Positions 17,710 to 26,824 are shown, numbered from the stretch's first letter. The stretch: DNA of 64,000 nucleotides from PFL25 sp046260155 (GCA_046260155.1 JBJYXV010000032.1:1-64000), one strand, 5' to 3'. Made by a program: numbers and translations. Notes: generated by a model not told the origin, from the sequence alone.

Positions 17710-18729
17710 CTCAAGAAATCTGGTAATCAGACGGTCACCATCCAGGATGTAGCTGAAGCCGCAGGTGTATCTGTCTCAACCGTCTCGCGGGTACTCAACG
17801 ATAAGGATGATGTTGCATTTCAGACTTATGAGCGGGTGCAGCAGGTGATCAGCAAATTGGGCTATGTTTCGAGCCTCGCGGCGAGGGGGATGCGCAGCCG
17901 GTACACGGGTGTCATTGGCCTGATTATGCCTGATGTCTCCTCTTTTTATTCAGTTGCTGTGATGCAGGGAGTCAACCGGGCAATTGAAGATATTGATTAT
18001 GATTTGATCGTTTATACCAACGGCGACATTCGCAAGAAAGACTCGGCTCACCAGGAGAGCCATTATGTCTCTCTCCTCAATGGCAGCATTACCGATGGGG
18101 TAATCGTAGTTACTCCTGCCGCCACAACATTTCCTACTAATGCTCCCGTAGTGGCCATCGATCCCAATTATGAAAGTCCAGACTGCCATGCAATCATTTC
18201 CACAAATTACGAAGGTGCGCAACAGGCCATGTCATACCTTTTGGAACTAGGTCACCGACGCATTGGCTTCATCACTGGTCGTCTCGAGCTGGTTAGTGCG
18301 ATCCGCCGGTTGGAAGGATATAAAGACAGCCTGGCTAATGCAGGCATCCCAGTGGACGATCAACTCATTCAAATCGGTAATTTCCGCACGGAGACCGCGG
18401 TGGAATGCACCCGAGCTTTGCTAGCTTTGGATGAACCACCAACAGCAATATTCGCCTCCAACGACATGTCCGCCATCGGTGTTTACCAGGTTGCTGACGA
18501 GCTTGGCTTGCATATCCCGGATGATATCTCGGTGGTAGGTTTTGACAACCTGCGGGAAACGGAATTTCTTCAGCCACCATTGACGACCATAAGCCAATAT
18601 ATTCCTGATATGGGTTATACGGCGACCGAATTAGTCTTAAAATTAATCAAAGGGGAAGAATTTGAGGAGAAGGTCCACAAATTTCCAACACAGTTGGTGG
18701 TCAGGGAGTCATGCCGTAAGGTAACGTAA
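17710..18729 (+). CDS. LacI-family transcriptional regulator of the xylan cluster (start codon unclear)
   Basis: Helix-turn-helix VTIQDVAEAAGVSVSTVSRVLN is encoded from 17734, followed by the hinge and a periplasmic-binding-type effector domain (VIGLIMPDVSSFYSVAVMQG through PPLTTISQYIPDMG). No ATG, GTG or TTG exists in this frame between the stop at 17668-17670 and GTG 17836, which is too late because it removes the HTH. A GAGG at 17702-17705 points to a start near 17710-17713, where the codons are CTC and AAG. Either a non-canonical start is used, or a start was lost or misread. Likely ligand is xylose or a xylo-oligosaccharide, judged from the downstream genes. Confidence 0.8.
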   Translation, partial: LKKSGNQTVTIQDVAEAAGVSVSTVSRVLNDKDDVAFQTYERVQQVISKLGYVSSLAARGMRSRYTGVIGLIMPDVSSFYSVAVMQGVNRAIEDIDYDLIVYTNGDIRKKDSAHQESHYVSLLNGSITDGVIVVTPAATTFPTNAPVVAIDPNYESPDCHAIISTNYEGAQQAMSYLLELGHRRIGFITGRLELVSAIRRLEGYKDSLANAGIPVDDQLIQIGNFRTETAVECTRALLALDEPPTAIFASNDMSAIGVYQVADELGLHIPDDISVVGFDNLRETEFLQPPLTTISQYIPDMGYTATELVLKLIKGEEFEEKVHKFPTQLVVRESCRKVT

Positions 18730-19126
18730 ATTTTCTTTCGGTAAATATGCCGGATTACACCTGCAAACATAGAGAAGGTGAAAATCGACTGGAGAAGATA
18801 GAAGACGAACTTTAGCAAGCAGGTCCCCACCTCAGCTTTGACCCGACAGAATGGAGACCTGCAGAGTACTGTGTGGACGCAATTCCACACGGGAAGAGTT
18901 TAACCTATCCGGTAGTGTATATCAACGGGCAAAACACTGCAGGAACCACCACCATTTGTTCGCAGAAATTTGTTGGTGCTGAATAATATCGCGTAATCTC
19001 ATTGTGGAGAATAACTATTCGATTACAAAGTTGGATGAGACTTAAAATCCCCGTAAAAATGAGTTTACTTCTATCAATCGATGTTAATCCTATACACGAT
19101 ATCTGATTCCTAAGGTGAAAACCAAG
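18730..19126 (+). other. Intergenic region with a possible coding remnant
   Basis: About 400 nt between the regulator and the transporter. From 18816 to 18986 one frame is open after a TAG at 18813 and reads HLSFDPTEWRPAEYCVDAIP and onward to IC-SQKFVGAE with no start codon. The composition is protein-like, so it may be the tail of a decayed gene, but no family was recognised. The transporter promoter presumably lies in the last 150 nt; no clear boxes were found. Confidence 0.35.
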
Positions 19127-20149
19127 ATGGATAGTACCGAAGCTGCAAAGAATAGTCCAGAAAAACCATCTAATTCGTGGACCAAAAAAATATCTGCAGT
19201 TCTCAAGTTTCGCGAATTAAATGTCGCGATCGCTTTTCTGATCCTGTGCCTTTTCTTCTATTGGCAGAGTCCAGATACCTTTCTAAAACCTGCGAACATG
19301 GCTATCATCATGCGTTTCGTAGCCACCTTTGGATTATTAGCTATTGGCGAGTTATTCGTTATCCTCACCGGTGGTATAGACCTGTCTGTCGGGTCGATGA
19401 CAGCCCTGACAGGTGTGATGGTAGCCACGTTGATGGTCAAAGGGATAGGTTTTATCCCTGCATTAAGCATTCCTCTCTCGATCATCATCGTTTTTATCCT
19501 GGCGAGCCTGGTGGGACTGTGGCACGGCTTTAGTGTAACCAAAATGTATATCCCGCCATTCATCATCACATTAGGTACCTGGCTCATGGCACGCGGGTTA
19601 GCCACCTACATCACCAGAGGCTACCCAATCGTTTTTAACTCGGAGTTTCCTTTCCTCTTTCTGGGACAGGGAGATTTATTCCAGATTCCAATCATGTTCA
19701 TTATCCTGGTGGTCGTAGCCTTAACTAGCTCCTTCATACTCAATTCAACCACATTAGGACGCCATATCTATGCTATCGGCGGAAATATCGAGGCGGCAAG
19801 AGTTTCAGGGGTTCATGTAAACCGTGTCCGTGTATATTGCTATATCACCAGCAGCTTTTTAGCCTGCCTGGTTGGAATCATCTTGGCTTCTCGTTTGGGG
19901 CAGGGAACCCCGACCGTCGGTACCGCCTACGAGTTGTGGGCTATCGCTGCAGCAGTTATCGGGGGCACCAGTCTCTTCGGGGGTGAAGGGTCTGTATTTG
20001 GAGTTATCCTGGGGGCTGCCATCATGGGTGTCATGATCAATGGGATGGTGCTGCTGAATATATCATCTTACCTGCAAAACGTGATCCTCGGTATAGTGCT
20101 GGTGATCGCGGTCACCTACGATACGCTAAGAAGACATCGCAGTAAATAA
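19127..20149 (+). CDS. CUT2-type sugar ABC permease (RbsC/XylH-like)
   Basis: A 340-residue polytopic permease of the ribose/xylose (CUT2) class, about 8-10 membrane segments. Diagnostic family stretches are visible: FVILTGGIDLSVGSMTALTG in the second to third helix region, GRHIYAIGGNIEAARVSGV, and GGTSLFGGEGSVFG. ATG 19127 is preferred over GTG 19115 because TAAGGTG precedes it at a good distance. It is followed 14 nt later by its ATPase and then by a lipoprotein whose N-terminal half is a CUT2 binding protein, giving a complete importer. Monosaccharide (probably xylose) import is inferred from context. Confidence 0.92.
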   Translation: MDSTEAAKNSPEKPSNSWTKKISAVLKFRELNVAIAFLILCLFFYWQSPDTFLKPANMAIIMRFVATFGLLAIGELFVILTGGIDLSVGSMTALTGVMVATLMVKGIGFIPALSIPLSIIIVFILASLVGLWHGFSVTKMYIPPFIITLGTWLMARGLATYITRGYPIVFNSEFPFLFLGQGDLFQIPIMFIILVVVALTSSFILNSTTLGRHIYAIGGNIEAARVSGVHVNRVRVYCYITSSFLACLVGIILASRLGQGTPTVGTAYELWAIAAAVIGGTSLFGGEGSVFGVILGAAIMGVMINGMVLLNISSYLQNVILGIVLVIAVTYDTLRRHRSK

Positions 20150-20163
20150 ATGGGAGCTGAGCG

Positions 20164-20946
20164 ATGACAGGAACACCAATCGTAGAGATGCGAGATATCC
20201 AGAAGAGTTTTGGAGCCGTGCAAGCTCTTCGGGATGTAAACCTGACGTTGAATCACGGCGAAGTGCTGGGACTGGTCGGGGATAATGCCGCCGGAAAATC
20301 TACCTTGATGAAGGTTCTCAGCGGCGCATTAATCCCAGATTCGGGTGGGATTTTCATTGAATCACAAAAAGTACATTTTACGAACCCGGATGATTCGCGT
20401 CGTTTGGGAATAGAGATGGTTTATCAGGACTACGCTCTGGCGGATAATCTGGATGTATCTGCGAACGTTTTCCTTGGACGCGAGATTGTGAAATGGAAGT
20501 TCGGCTCGATCGCGATGATGGACAAGAAATCAATGGAAGAACAGGCACAAAGTTTAATGCAACGCTTGAGGATCGATATTGATAGTGTTCGCTTGAAGGT
20601 GGAGAATCTATCCGGTGGCCAACGCCAGGCTGTAGCAATTGGCAGGGCGACAGCCTTCAATGCAAAAGTCATCATCATGGATGAGCCAACTGCAGCCTTG
20701 AGTGTCGCTGCGATCGGTAAAGTGTTGGACTTGATTAGAGAACTCAAGAACCTTGGCAGCTCCATCATCGTAATTAGCCACCGCCTGGAGGATATTTACG
20801 AAGTAAGTGACAGAGTAATCGTATTACGCCATGGTCACAAAGTGGCAGATAGCCCAGTAAGTGGGGATATCCGAGAGTTTCGAGAACGGATCGTGTCATA
20901 TATGATCGGAGCCACGGACGATTTCTCTGGACAAATCAATGAATAA
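20164..20946 (+). CDS. CUT2-type sugar ABC ATPase, single nucleotide-binding domain
   Basis: Energises the adjacent permease. Walker A is GDNAAGKST, signature LSGGQRQ, Walker B VIIMDEP, H-loop ISHRL. Only one ABC domain is present (260 residues), unlike RbsA/XylG, which carry two fused domains of about 500 residues; single-domain versions of the FrcA type are known and would act as homodimers. Q-loop region is MVYQDYALADNLDV. It lies between permease and binding protein in one transcription unit. Confidence 0.92.
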   Translation: MTGTPIVEMRDIQKSFGAVQALRDVNLTLNHGEVLGLVGDNAAGKSTLMKVLSGALIPDSGGIFIESQKVHFTNPDDSRRLGIEMVYQDYALADNLDVSANVFLGREIVKWKFGSIAMMDKKSMEEQAQSLMQRLRIDIDSVRLKVENLSGGQRQAVAIGRATAFNAKVIIMDEPTAALSVAAIGKVLDLIRELKNLGSSIIVISHRLEDIYEVSDRVIVLRHGHKVADSPVSGDIREFRERIVSYMIGATDDFSGQINE

Positions 20947-21036
20947 TTAATTGGAGGTGATGTATAAAAAAAATCTGACTACATGTAACCAACAGATACT
21001 ATCAAAGTAATTTCGGGAAACAATAGGAGAAGTCAA

Positions 21037-23334
21037 ATGAAGACCATGAAGTTCTTTCTTTATGCGATCTTGATCGCAGTTCTGCTAGTTTCTTGTGCCC
21101 CTGCAACAGAAGCAACGGAAGAGGTGGCACCGCCCGAAGAAACAGCAGCACCTGAACCGACCACACCTTCTGAACCAGCCCCTGCAGAATTCTCGGTGGT
21201 CGTGATTGGAAAGTCAGTACACCCTTACTGGAGCAATGTAGAGAAAGGTGTCATTGCAGCTGCTGCAGATTTGGGTTTGAGCTCCGACCAGGCTGTATTC
21301 TTCGTACCTCAGCAAGAGGATGTTGCGGCCCAAATTGAGACCATGGAAACCTACATTGCCCAGGGTGTGACGGGCATCGCTATTGCACCGTCTGATCCTA
21401 ATGCTCTGGAGCCGGTCATGAAGAAGGCAGCCGATGCGGGGATCATCGTAACGACCTTGGACACGCCGCCGGTCGACGATTCTGTATCATTGGTGTATAT
21501 CGGCACAGATAACTACACGGCTGGAATGGCAGCAGGCGAAACGATGACGGAGTTGCTGCCCGATGGTGGTACAGTTGGAATTGGTCGTGGTTCTGACACA
21601 GCACTGAATGCACTGCAGCGCACCGATGGCTTCATTGAGGGTATTCAGGGAAGTGGCATAGAAACCTTGGAGCCTGTAAATGACCAGGAGGATGCTGCCC
21701 GGGCATTGGAATTGGCCAATTCTGTGCTCTCAGCTAACCCGGACCTGGCTGGAGCATTTGGGGTCTATGCCTACAATGGTCCCGCCTGGGCGACCGCTAT
21801 CAAGGAAGCGAACCGGGTGGGGTTGACCAAGTTAGTCTGCTTTGATGCCACCACAGACATCATCAACGGCATCAAAGAAGGTGTGATCGACGCTACGGTA
21901 GCCCAACGCGAGTTTGACATGGGTTACAAATCAGTGCAGCTCATTTACCTGATCTCCACCGAGGGTGAAGATGCGGCTATGTCTGAAATGGGAGTTGTGG
22001 ATGGCATCATCGACACAGGTGTGGATGTCATCACAGCTGCTTCCCTCAAAGATTACGAGGCTGGCCTGGACGCCAAGGGCATTCCTCACGAATGGAATAC
22101 CGAGGGTTGGGAAGCACCATCAGCGGCCGCGGCTGAACCAGTTACGGTTGAATGGTGGCATATTACCACCCAGGATCCGGGCAAAACTCTCTGGCAAGAT
22201 ATGGCTGATGAATATATGGCCGCAAATCCAAATGTGACCATCAACATCACTGTGCTGGAAAACGAGGCATTTAAAACCAAGCTGACCACGGTCATGCAGA
22301 GCGGCACCCCTCCTGATATCTTCCAGAGTTGGGGTGGCGGTGTGATGAATGACCAGGCCAACGCAGGTCTGCTCCAAGATATTAATGCCTTTCTGGATGC
22401 AGATGGTGGTGCCTGGCGCGATAGCTTCGCACCTGGTGCACTGGCAGTTTATTCCTTGGATGGCATCAACTACGGCGTACCATGGGACATGGGTATGGTC
22501 GGTTGGTGGTACAACGAGGATCTATTCGCAGAGGCTGGCATTACTGAACCTCCAACTACCTGGACTGAACTTCTCGCTGATGTCGAGACTCTAAAGGCAG
22601 CTGGCATCACTCCAATCTCCTTGGGTGAAAAAGACAGCTGGACCGGTATGCACATCTGGTCCTATCTCGCTACTCGTCTCTGCGGGCAAGACGGTTTCCT
22701 TGCAGCTGCGAACCGCACGGGTGCCTTTACCGATCCATGCTTTGTCGAAGCCGGTACAAAGCTGCAGGAATTGATCGACCTAGAACCCTTCCAGGCTGGT
22801 TTCCTTGGCGCCTCGCATGATGAAATGCAGGGTACTTTTGGCAATGGCAAGGCTGCGATGGAACTCTCAGGCCAGTGGGCTCCCTCTGTCGAATCTGCTC
22901 AAGCGGCTGATGGAGTTGGCGTTGTCAATTTGGGCTTCTTCAGCTTCCCAGCTGTCGAAGGAGGCGCGGGCGCTGTGACGGATGCCATGGGCGGCGGTAA
23001 TGGATTTGCAATCGGCAAAGATGCCCCACCTGCAGCGGTTGACTTTGTCGAGTACCTGACTGCTCCGGAACAGCAGTCCCGTGTAGCAGCGAGCGGCGGC
23101 GGTATCCCAGTCGTCAAAGGTGGTGAAGCTGGGCTTACTGATCCCAATATGATCTTGGTCCAGCAAACCTTTGCTGCTGCAGATTACTTCCAGCTCTACT
23201 ACGACCAGTACATGCCTTCAGCGATGGGTTCCATCATCAATGACGCGGTTGCTGGTCTCTACGCTGGCACAAGTACACCTGAACAGGTTGCGCAGGCAAT
23301 TGAAGACGGAGCCGTACAGGTCTTCGGCCAGTAA
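21037..23334 (+). CDS. Fused sugar-binding lipoprotein: CUT2-type domain + CUT1-type domain
   Basis: A 765-residue lipoprotein that joins two unrelated ABC receptors. Signal peptide ends at lipobox LLVSC (Cys20) and an acidic Glu/Pro/Thr linker follows (to about 50). Residues about 52-355 are a ribose/xylose-type type-1 binding protein (VVVIGKSVHPYWSNVEKG, IGTDNYTAG, DGFIEGI). After a short linker (EAPSAAAAEP, residues 359-368) residues 369-765 are a MalE-like CUT1 receptor (VTVEWWHITTQDPG, MQSGTPPDIFQSWGGG, GVPWDMGMVGWWYNEDLF). No stop, second signal peptide or lipobox separates them. Each half is full size. CUT2 permease/ATPase genes lie upstream and CUT1 permeases downstream. AGGAGA precedes the ATG. 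A TTTCGGGAAA palindrome at 21011-21020 may be an operator. Confidence 0.9.
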   Translation: MKTMKFFLYAILIAVLLVSCAPATEATEEVAPPEETAAPEPTTPSEPAPAEFSVVVIGKSVHPYWSNVEKGVIAAAADLGLSSDQAVFFVPQQEDVAAQIETMETYIAQGVTGIAIAPSDPNALEPVMKKAADAGIIVTTLDTPPVDDSVSLVYIGTDNYTAGMAAGETMTELLPDGGTVGIGRGSDTALNALQRTDGFIEGIQGSGIETLEPVNDQEDAARALELANSVLSANPDLAGAFGVYAYNGPAWATAIKEANRVGLTKLVCFDATTDIINGIKEGVIDATVAQREFDMGYKSVQLIYLISTEGEDAAMSEMGVVDGIIDTGVDVITAASLKDYEAGLDAKGIPHEWNTEGWEAPSAAAAEPVTVEWWHITTQDPGKTLWQDMADEYMAANPNVTINITVLENEAFKTKLTTVMQSGTPPDIFQSWGGGVMNDQANAGLLQDINAFLDADGGAWRDSFAPGALAVYSLDGINYGVPWDMGMVGWWYNEDLFAEAGITEPPTTWTELLADVETLKAAGITPISLGEKDSWTGMHIWSYLATRLCGQDGFLAAANRTGAFTDPCFVEAGTKLQELIDLEPFQAGFLGASHDEMQGTFGNGKAAMELSGQWAPSVESAQAADGVGVVNLGFFSFPAVEGGAGAVTDAMGGGNGFAIGKDAPPAAVDFVEYLTAPEQQSRVAASGGGIPVVKGGEAGLTDPNMILVQQTFAAADYFQLYYDQYMPSAMGSIINDAVAGLYAGTSTPEQVAQAIEDGAVQVFGQ

Positions 23335-23352
23335 ACCATAATTTTTCTAGGT

Positions 23353-23383
23353 ATGGGGGTTGGGTAAAATACCCAACCCCCAT
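23353..23383 (+). promoter_or_regulatory. Strong intercistronic hairpin
   Basis: Perfect 14-bp inverted repeat ATGGGGGTTGGGTA / TACCCAACCCCCAT with an AAA loop, 18 nt after the binding-protein stop. No T run follows, so it is more likely an mRNA-stabilising or partial-termination hairpin that keeps receptor mRNA more abundant than permease mRNA than a full terminator. Confidence 0.75.
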
Positions 23384-23576
23384 CGAATTTAATGATCATG
23401 CCACAGCCATCCTTGCTTCTTCACCTACCTGAATATCATTCTTCAAGAAATGCCATTTCAAGTTGCACACATATCACTGCTATAGAGGAATTAAGCGCTA
23501 AACACATCATAAATTATTCGAAAAACTCGTTTTCCCCGGTGGTATCCTTTATTGAAGATTGGAAAGGAGAGAATGC

Positions 23577-24524
23577 ATGAATGTCCCCCAGATCAGAAGC
23601 ACGCCTTTGAAGCAACAGCAGTGGTTTAGCTCTCCTCGCCGGGTTCAAGACCTCCTGACCATTTTTTTGTTCTTATTGCCATCTTTTGTTCTCTTTCTTC
23701 TATTTATCATTTATCCCATTTTCAGAGCTTCTTATTACAGTTTATTCAATTGGAACGGATTAGGACCCGCTACTGATTTTGTCGGGTTGAATAATTACAA
23801 GCAAATCCTGACCGATCAAGTTTTCATAAAAGCGATTACCAACTGCATTCTAATCGTGGTGCTCTCCCTCACCATCCAACTACCATTGGCCTTGATGCTG
23901 GCCATCATGGTAGGACGTGATCTGCCAGGGAGAGCGTTTTTCCGGGCTATTTTCTTCCTGCCTTATGTAATTTCGGAAGTTATCACGGCTATCATCTGGA
24001 TGGGCCTCTTCAGTCCGGACCCCGAGCGCGGTTTTATCAATGCGCTTCTCATCCTTATTCCTGGTGTAGAGCCTCAGGCTTTCCTGGGGGATATCAATCA
24101 GGTTATGACTTGTATTTTTATCGTTCTTACCTGGAAATTCTTTGGATTTCACATGTTGTTATTCATGGCTGGCCTGCAAAACATTCCCAAGGAGTTTGAA
24201 GAGGCAGCCATGATCGATGGGGCTAATCGCTGGCAGACGATTTGGAACGTTACTGTCCCACTGCTTGGCAGCACCATCCGTACATGCATTCTGCTGTCCG
24301 TTTTAGGCTCGCTGACCCAGTTCAACTTGATTTGGATTATGACCCGGGGTGGCCCGGTCAACGCCAGTGAGGTTATGTCTACCTATATGTATCGCTACGC
24401 TTTCATTCGCTTCCAGTTGGGGTATGGCTCCGCGGTGGCGCTCGTCATGCTGGCAATTTGCCTCGTCTTTTCGATCTTGTATTTAAGATTAGCTCGCCAG
24501 CCTGATTATCTCGGCGGCGTATAA
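23577..24524 (+). CDS. CUT1-type sugar ABC permease, MalF/UgpA-like
   Basis: A 315-residue inner-membrane permease with six predicted membrane segments (first at about residues 25-50). The EAA loop is visible as EEAAMIDGANRWQTIWNVTVPLL, the site that docks the ATPase. ATG 23577 is chosen over TTG 23559 because AAGGAGAG lies 6-7 nt before it. Twelve nt separate it from the MalG-like partner. No CUT1 ATPase gene accompanies the pair, so a shared MsmK/UgpC-like ATPase encoded elsewhere must be used. Xylo-oligosaccharide import is inferred from the neighbouring glycoside hydrolases. Confidence 0.93.
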   Translation: MNVPQIRSTPLKQQQWFSSPRRVQDLLTIFLFLLPSFVLFLLFIIYPIFRASYYSLFNWNGLGPATDFVGLNNYKQILTDQVFIKAITNCILIVVLSLTIQLPLALMLAIMVGRDLPGRAFFRAIFFLPYVISEVITAIIWMGLFSPDPERGFINALLILIPGVEPQAFLGDINQVMTCIFIVLTWKFFGFHMLLFMAGLQNIPKEFEEAAMIDGANRWQTIWNVTVPLLGSTIRTCILLSVLGSLTQFNLIWIMTRGGPVNASEVMSTYMYRYAFIRFQLGYGSAVALVMLAICLVFSILYLRLARQPDYLGGV

Positions 24525-24536
24525 AAGGATACCCAC

Positions 24537-25394
24537 ATGACAGCTGTGTATGCTCCCAAAAGCAACATTGTCAAGAAAAATCTGCCCAGGTTTTTCCAGT
24601 ATCTCGTACTGATCATTATTACATTGATCGTTTTAGTGCCGATTGTGATCATGGTCTTTGGGGCTCTAAAGACGCGAGGTGAGATGTTTGCACATCCATA
24701 TACCATCCCAATTCCTGCTCATTGGGAAAACTTTGCTCTGATCCTCAACACGCCTTCATTCTGGACCATGCTGCTCAACAGCCTGATCGTTGCATTGGGG
24801 ACAACCTTGGGCGTATTGATCGTGTGCAGTCTGGCGTCTTTTGTATTTGCCCGTATGCAATTCCGGGGTAAAGACCTGGCATTCAATTTTCTTACCCTGG
24901 GCCTCATGTTCCCCATCACCATTGCCATCATGCCAGTTTACCTCGTGGTTCGGCAGATGGAGCTGATCGATTCCCTGCAGGCGGTGATCCTGGTACAGAT
25001 CGCATTTGCAATATCCGCTAACATTTTAATCCTGCGCGGGTTTTTCACATCGATTCCCATGGAGTTACAGGATGCTGCATACATAGACGGTTGTACCACT
25101 TTTGGTTTTTTCTGGCGCATCATGCTCCCCCTGGCGCGACCAGCTTTGGCAGCAATTGCAGCGTTGACCCTGATAACCAGCTGGAATGATCTGCTTACTC
25201 CCCTGGTTCTCCTAAATACGGAAAGCCTCTGGACTTTACCGCTCGGTACGATGCAGTTCCAGGGACAATACAGTTCAGATCTGGCACTCACCGCAGCTTT
25301 CGTGACTTTAACCGCCTTACCGGCGATCATTTTTTACATGTTCGCAGAACGGCAGATTGTATCCGGACTCACAGCTGGTGCACTTAAAGGCTGA
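24537..25394 (+). CDS. CUT1-type sugar ABC permease, MalG/UgpE-like
   Basis: A 285-residue permease with six hydrophobic segments. Typical features are MVFGALKTRGEMFAHPYTIP after the first helix and the EAA loop ELQDAAYIDGCTTFGFFWRI, ending with the short GLTAGALKG tail of MalG-type proteins. It pairs with the preceding MalF-like permease to form the CUT1 channel. About 190 nt follow before the xylanase gene, enough for an independent start signal, though none is clear. Confidence 0.93.
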   Translation: MTAVYAPKSNIVKKNLPRFFQYLVLIIITLIVLVPIVIMVFGALKTRGEMFAHPYTIPIPAHWENFALILNTPSFWTMLLNSLIVALGTTLGVLIVCSLASFVFARMQFRGKDLAFNFLTLGLMFPITIAIMPVYLVVRQMELIDSLQAVILVQIAFAISANILILRGFFTSIPMELQDAAYIDGCTTFGFFWRIMLPLARPALAAIAALTLITSWNDLLTPLVLLNTESLWTLPLGTMQFQGQYSSDLALTAAFVTLTALPAIIFYMFAERQIVSGLTAGALKG

Positions 25395-25582
25395 ACTTGG
25401 GATATTCAAGGAAATGCTTACTCAATCAAGGTGAATTCGAAGGTATCTAGGAGGTAACGAACGCTTGCTTGTGAATACTGATTTTGGTGCCCGTATATGA
25501 TATCTTTCAGGTTTTTACTGGCGATTGACCTGAATCATTCCTCCTCCAGGTAACAAGAACATGTCCAATTATCGGAGCCAGT

Positions 25583-26824
25583 ATGGACGACCTTGATCTC
25601 GCAATTCGCAAAAATCGAACTGCAAATGTAACCGTTGCCCTATCTCACCAAGGATTACCTGTTGGCAATCAAGAAATCATGGTGAAACAGAAAAACCACA
25701 AATTTCTATTTGGCAGCACTTGGGGTGAAAGTACACTTGCACTGGTTAATGGTGAATTATCAGGAAGAGATAAAGAACTGGCCGAGCTGCGTAATGAATG
25801 TTTCTTGTCCTTATTCAACCAAGCCACGTTACCTTTTTATTGGGGGCAGTTCGAAACCAAACCTGGCCAACCACATACCCAGCGGATGCTCAATGCTGCT
25901 CACTGGTATGCAGATCATGGCTGCACAGTAAAAGGCCATCCATTATGCTGGCATACCTTGGCACCGGAATGGTTATTGCTCATGAACACCGAGGAAATCC
26001 TTCAAGCTCAGCTGGCTCGCATTGAGCGGGATGTCTTAGATTTTGCCGGACTGATTGATCAATGGGATGTTGTTAACGAAGCGGTGATCATGCCCATTTT
26101 TGATCGCTACGATAATGGCATTACCCGGCTGTGCAAAGATTTGGGCAGAATCAAATTGATCCGCACCATGTTTGACACGACACGGGCCATAAATCCTGAA
26201 GCAACGCTGTTATTAAATGATTTTGACGTTTCTCCTGCTTATGACATCCTAATTGAAGGTTGTCTTGCAGCAGGTATCCAGATCGATGTGATTGGAATTC
26301 AAACGCATATGCACCAGGGTTATTGGGGCACCGAACGCACCCACAAGGTGCTTAAACAGTTTGAGCGCTTCAACCTGCCCATCCATTTTACCGAGAATAC
26401 GATTGTTTCCGGGCACCTTATGCCGCCTGAGATCATTGATTTAAACGACTATCAGGTGAATGAATGGCCGAGTACCGTGGAGGGGGAGCGACGCCAGGCA
26501 CAGGAAGTGATTTTGCATTACAAAACTCTCTTAGCTCACCCTTCCGTGCAAGCGATTACCTGGTGGGATTTATCTGATGGAAAATGGCTGAATGCACCAG
26601 CTGGATTATTGCGCCGGGATCATTCCCGGAAACCGGCGTATGACGAGTTGTCGAAGCTGATTAAAGGTGAATGGTGGCTCTCACCAACCAGGAAATCAAC
26701 AGACACCAGTGGTGAGTTTGCTTTTAATGGTTTCCCCGGAGAATACGAACTTTCACTGGATGATCAGAAATACACGTTTTTCGTGCAGGAGAAAGGCGAT
26801 GTCTCAATTTCTATTATTCTCTAA
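25583..26824 (+). CDS. Glycoside hydrolase family 10 endo-1,4-beta-xylanase, cytoplasmic
   Basis: Retaining xylanase that would cut imported xylo-oligosaccharides. The GH10 barrel carries KGHPLCWH, the acid/base Glu166 in DVVNEAV and the nucleophile Glu271 in HFTENT, where most GH10 enzymes have TELD. The catalytic domain covers about residues 35-345 and is followed by a roughly 60-residue beta-rich tail (SGEFAFNGFPGEYELSL). There is no signal peptide: the N-terminus is MDDLDLAIRKN. A short beta-sandwich-like N-terminal stretch resembles those of family relatives. Intracellular action on imported oligomers fits the neighbouring CUT1 permeases. Confidence 0.9.
   Translation: MDDLDLAIRKNRTANVTVALSHQGLPVGNQEIMVKQKNHKFLFGSTWGESTLALVNGELSGRDKELAELRNECFLSLFNQATLPFYWGQFETKPGQPHTQRMLNAAHWYADHGCTVKGHPLCWHTLAPEWLLLMNTEEILQAQLARIERDVLDFAGLIDQWDVVNEAVIMPIFDRYDNGITRLCKDLGRIKLIRTMFDTTRAINPEATLLLNDFDVSPAYDILIEGCLAAGIQIDVIGIQTHMHQGYWGTERTHKVLKQFERFNLPIHFTENTIVSGHLMPPEIIDLNDYQVNEWPSTVEGERRQAQEVILHYKTLLAHPSVQAITWWDLSDGKWLNAPAGLLRRDHSRKPAYDELSKLIKGEWWLSPTRKSTDTSGEFAFNGFPGEYELSLDDQKYTFFVQEKGDVSISIIL

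Noticed and set aside
23392..23580. A 62-codon plus-strand open frame before the MalF-like permease
   Set aside because: No ribosome-binding site, no recognisable product, and it overlaps the start region of the permease.
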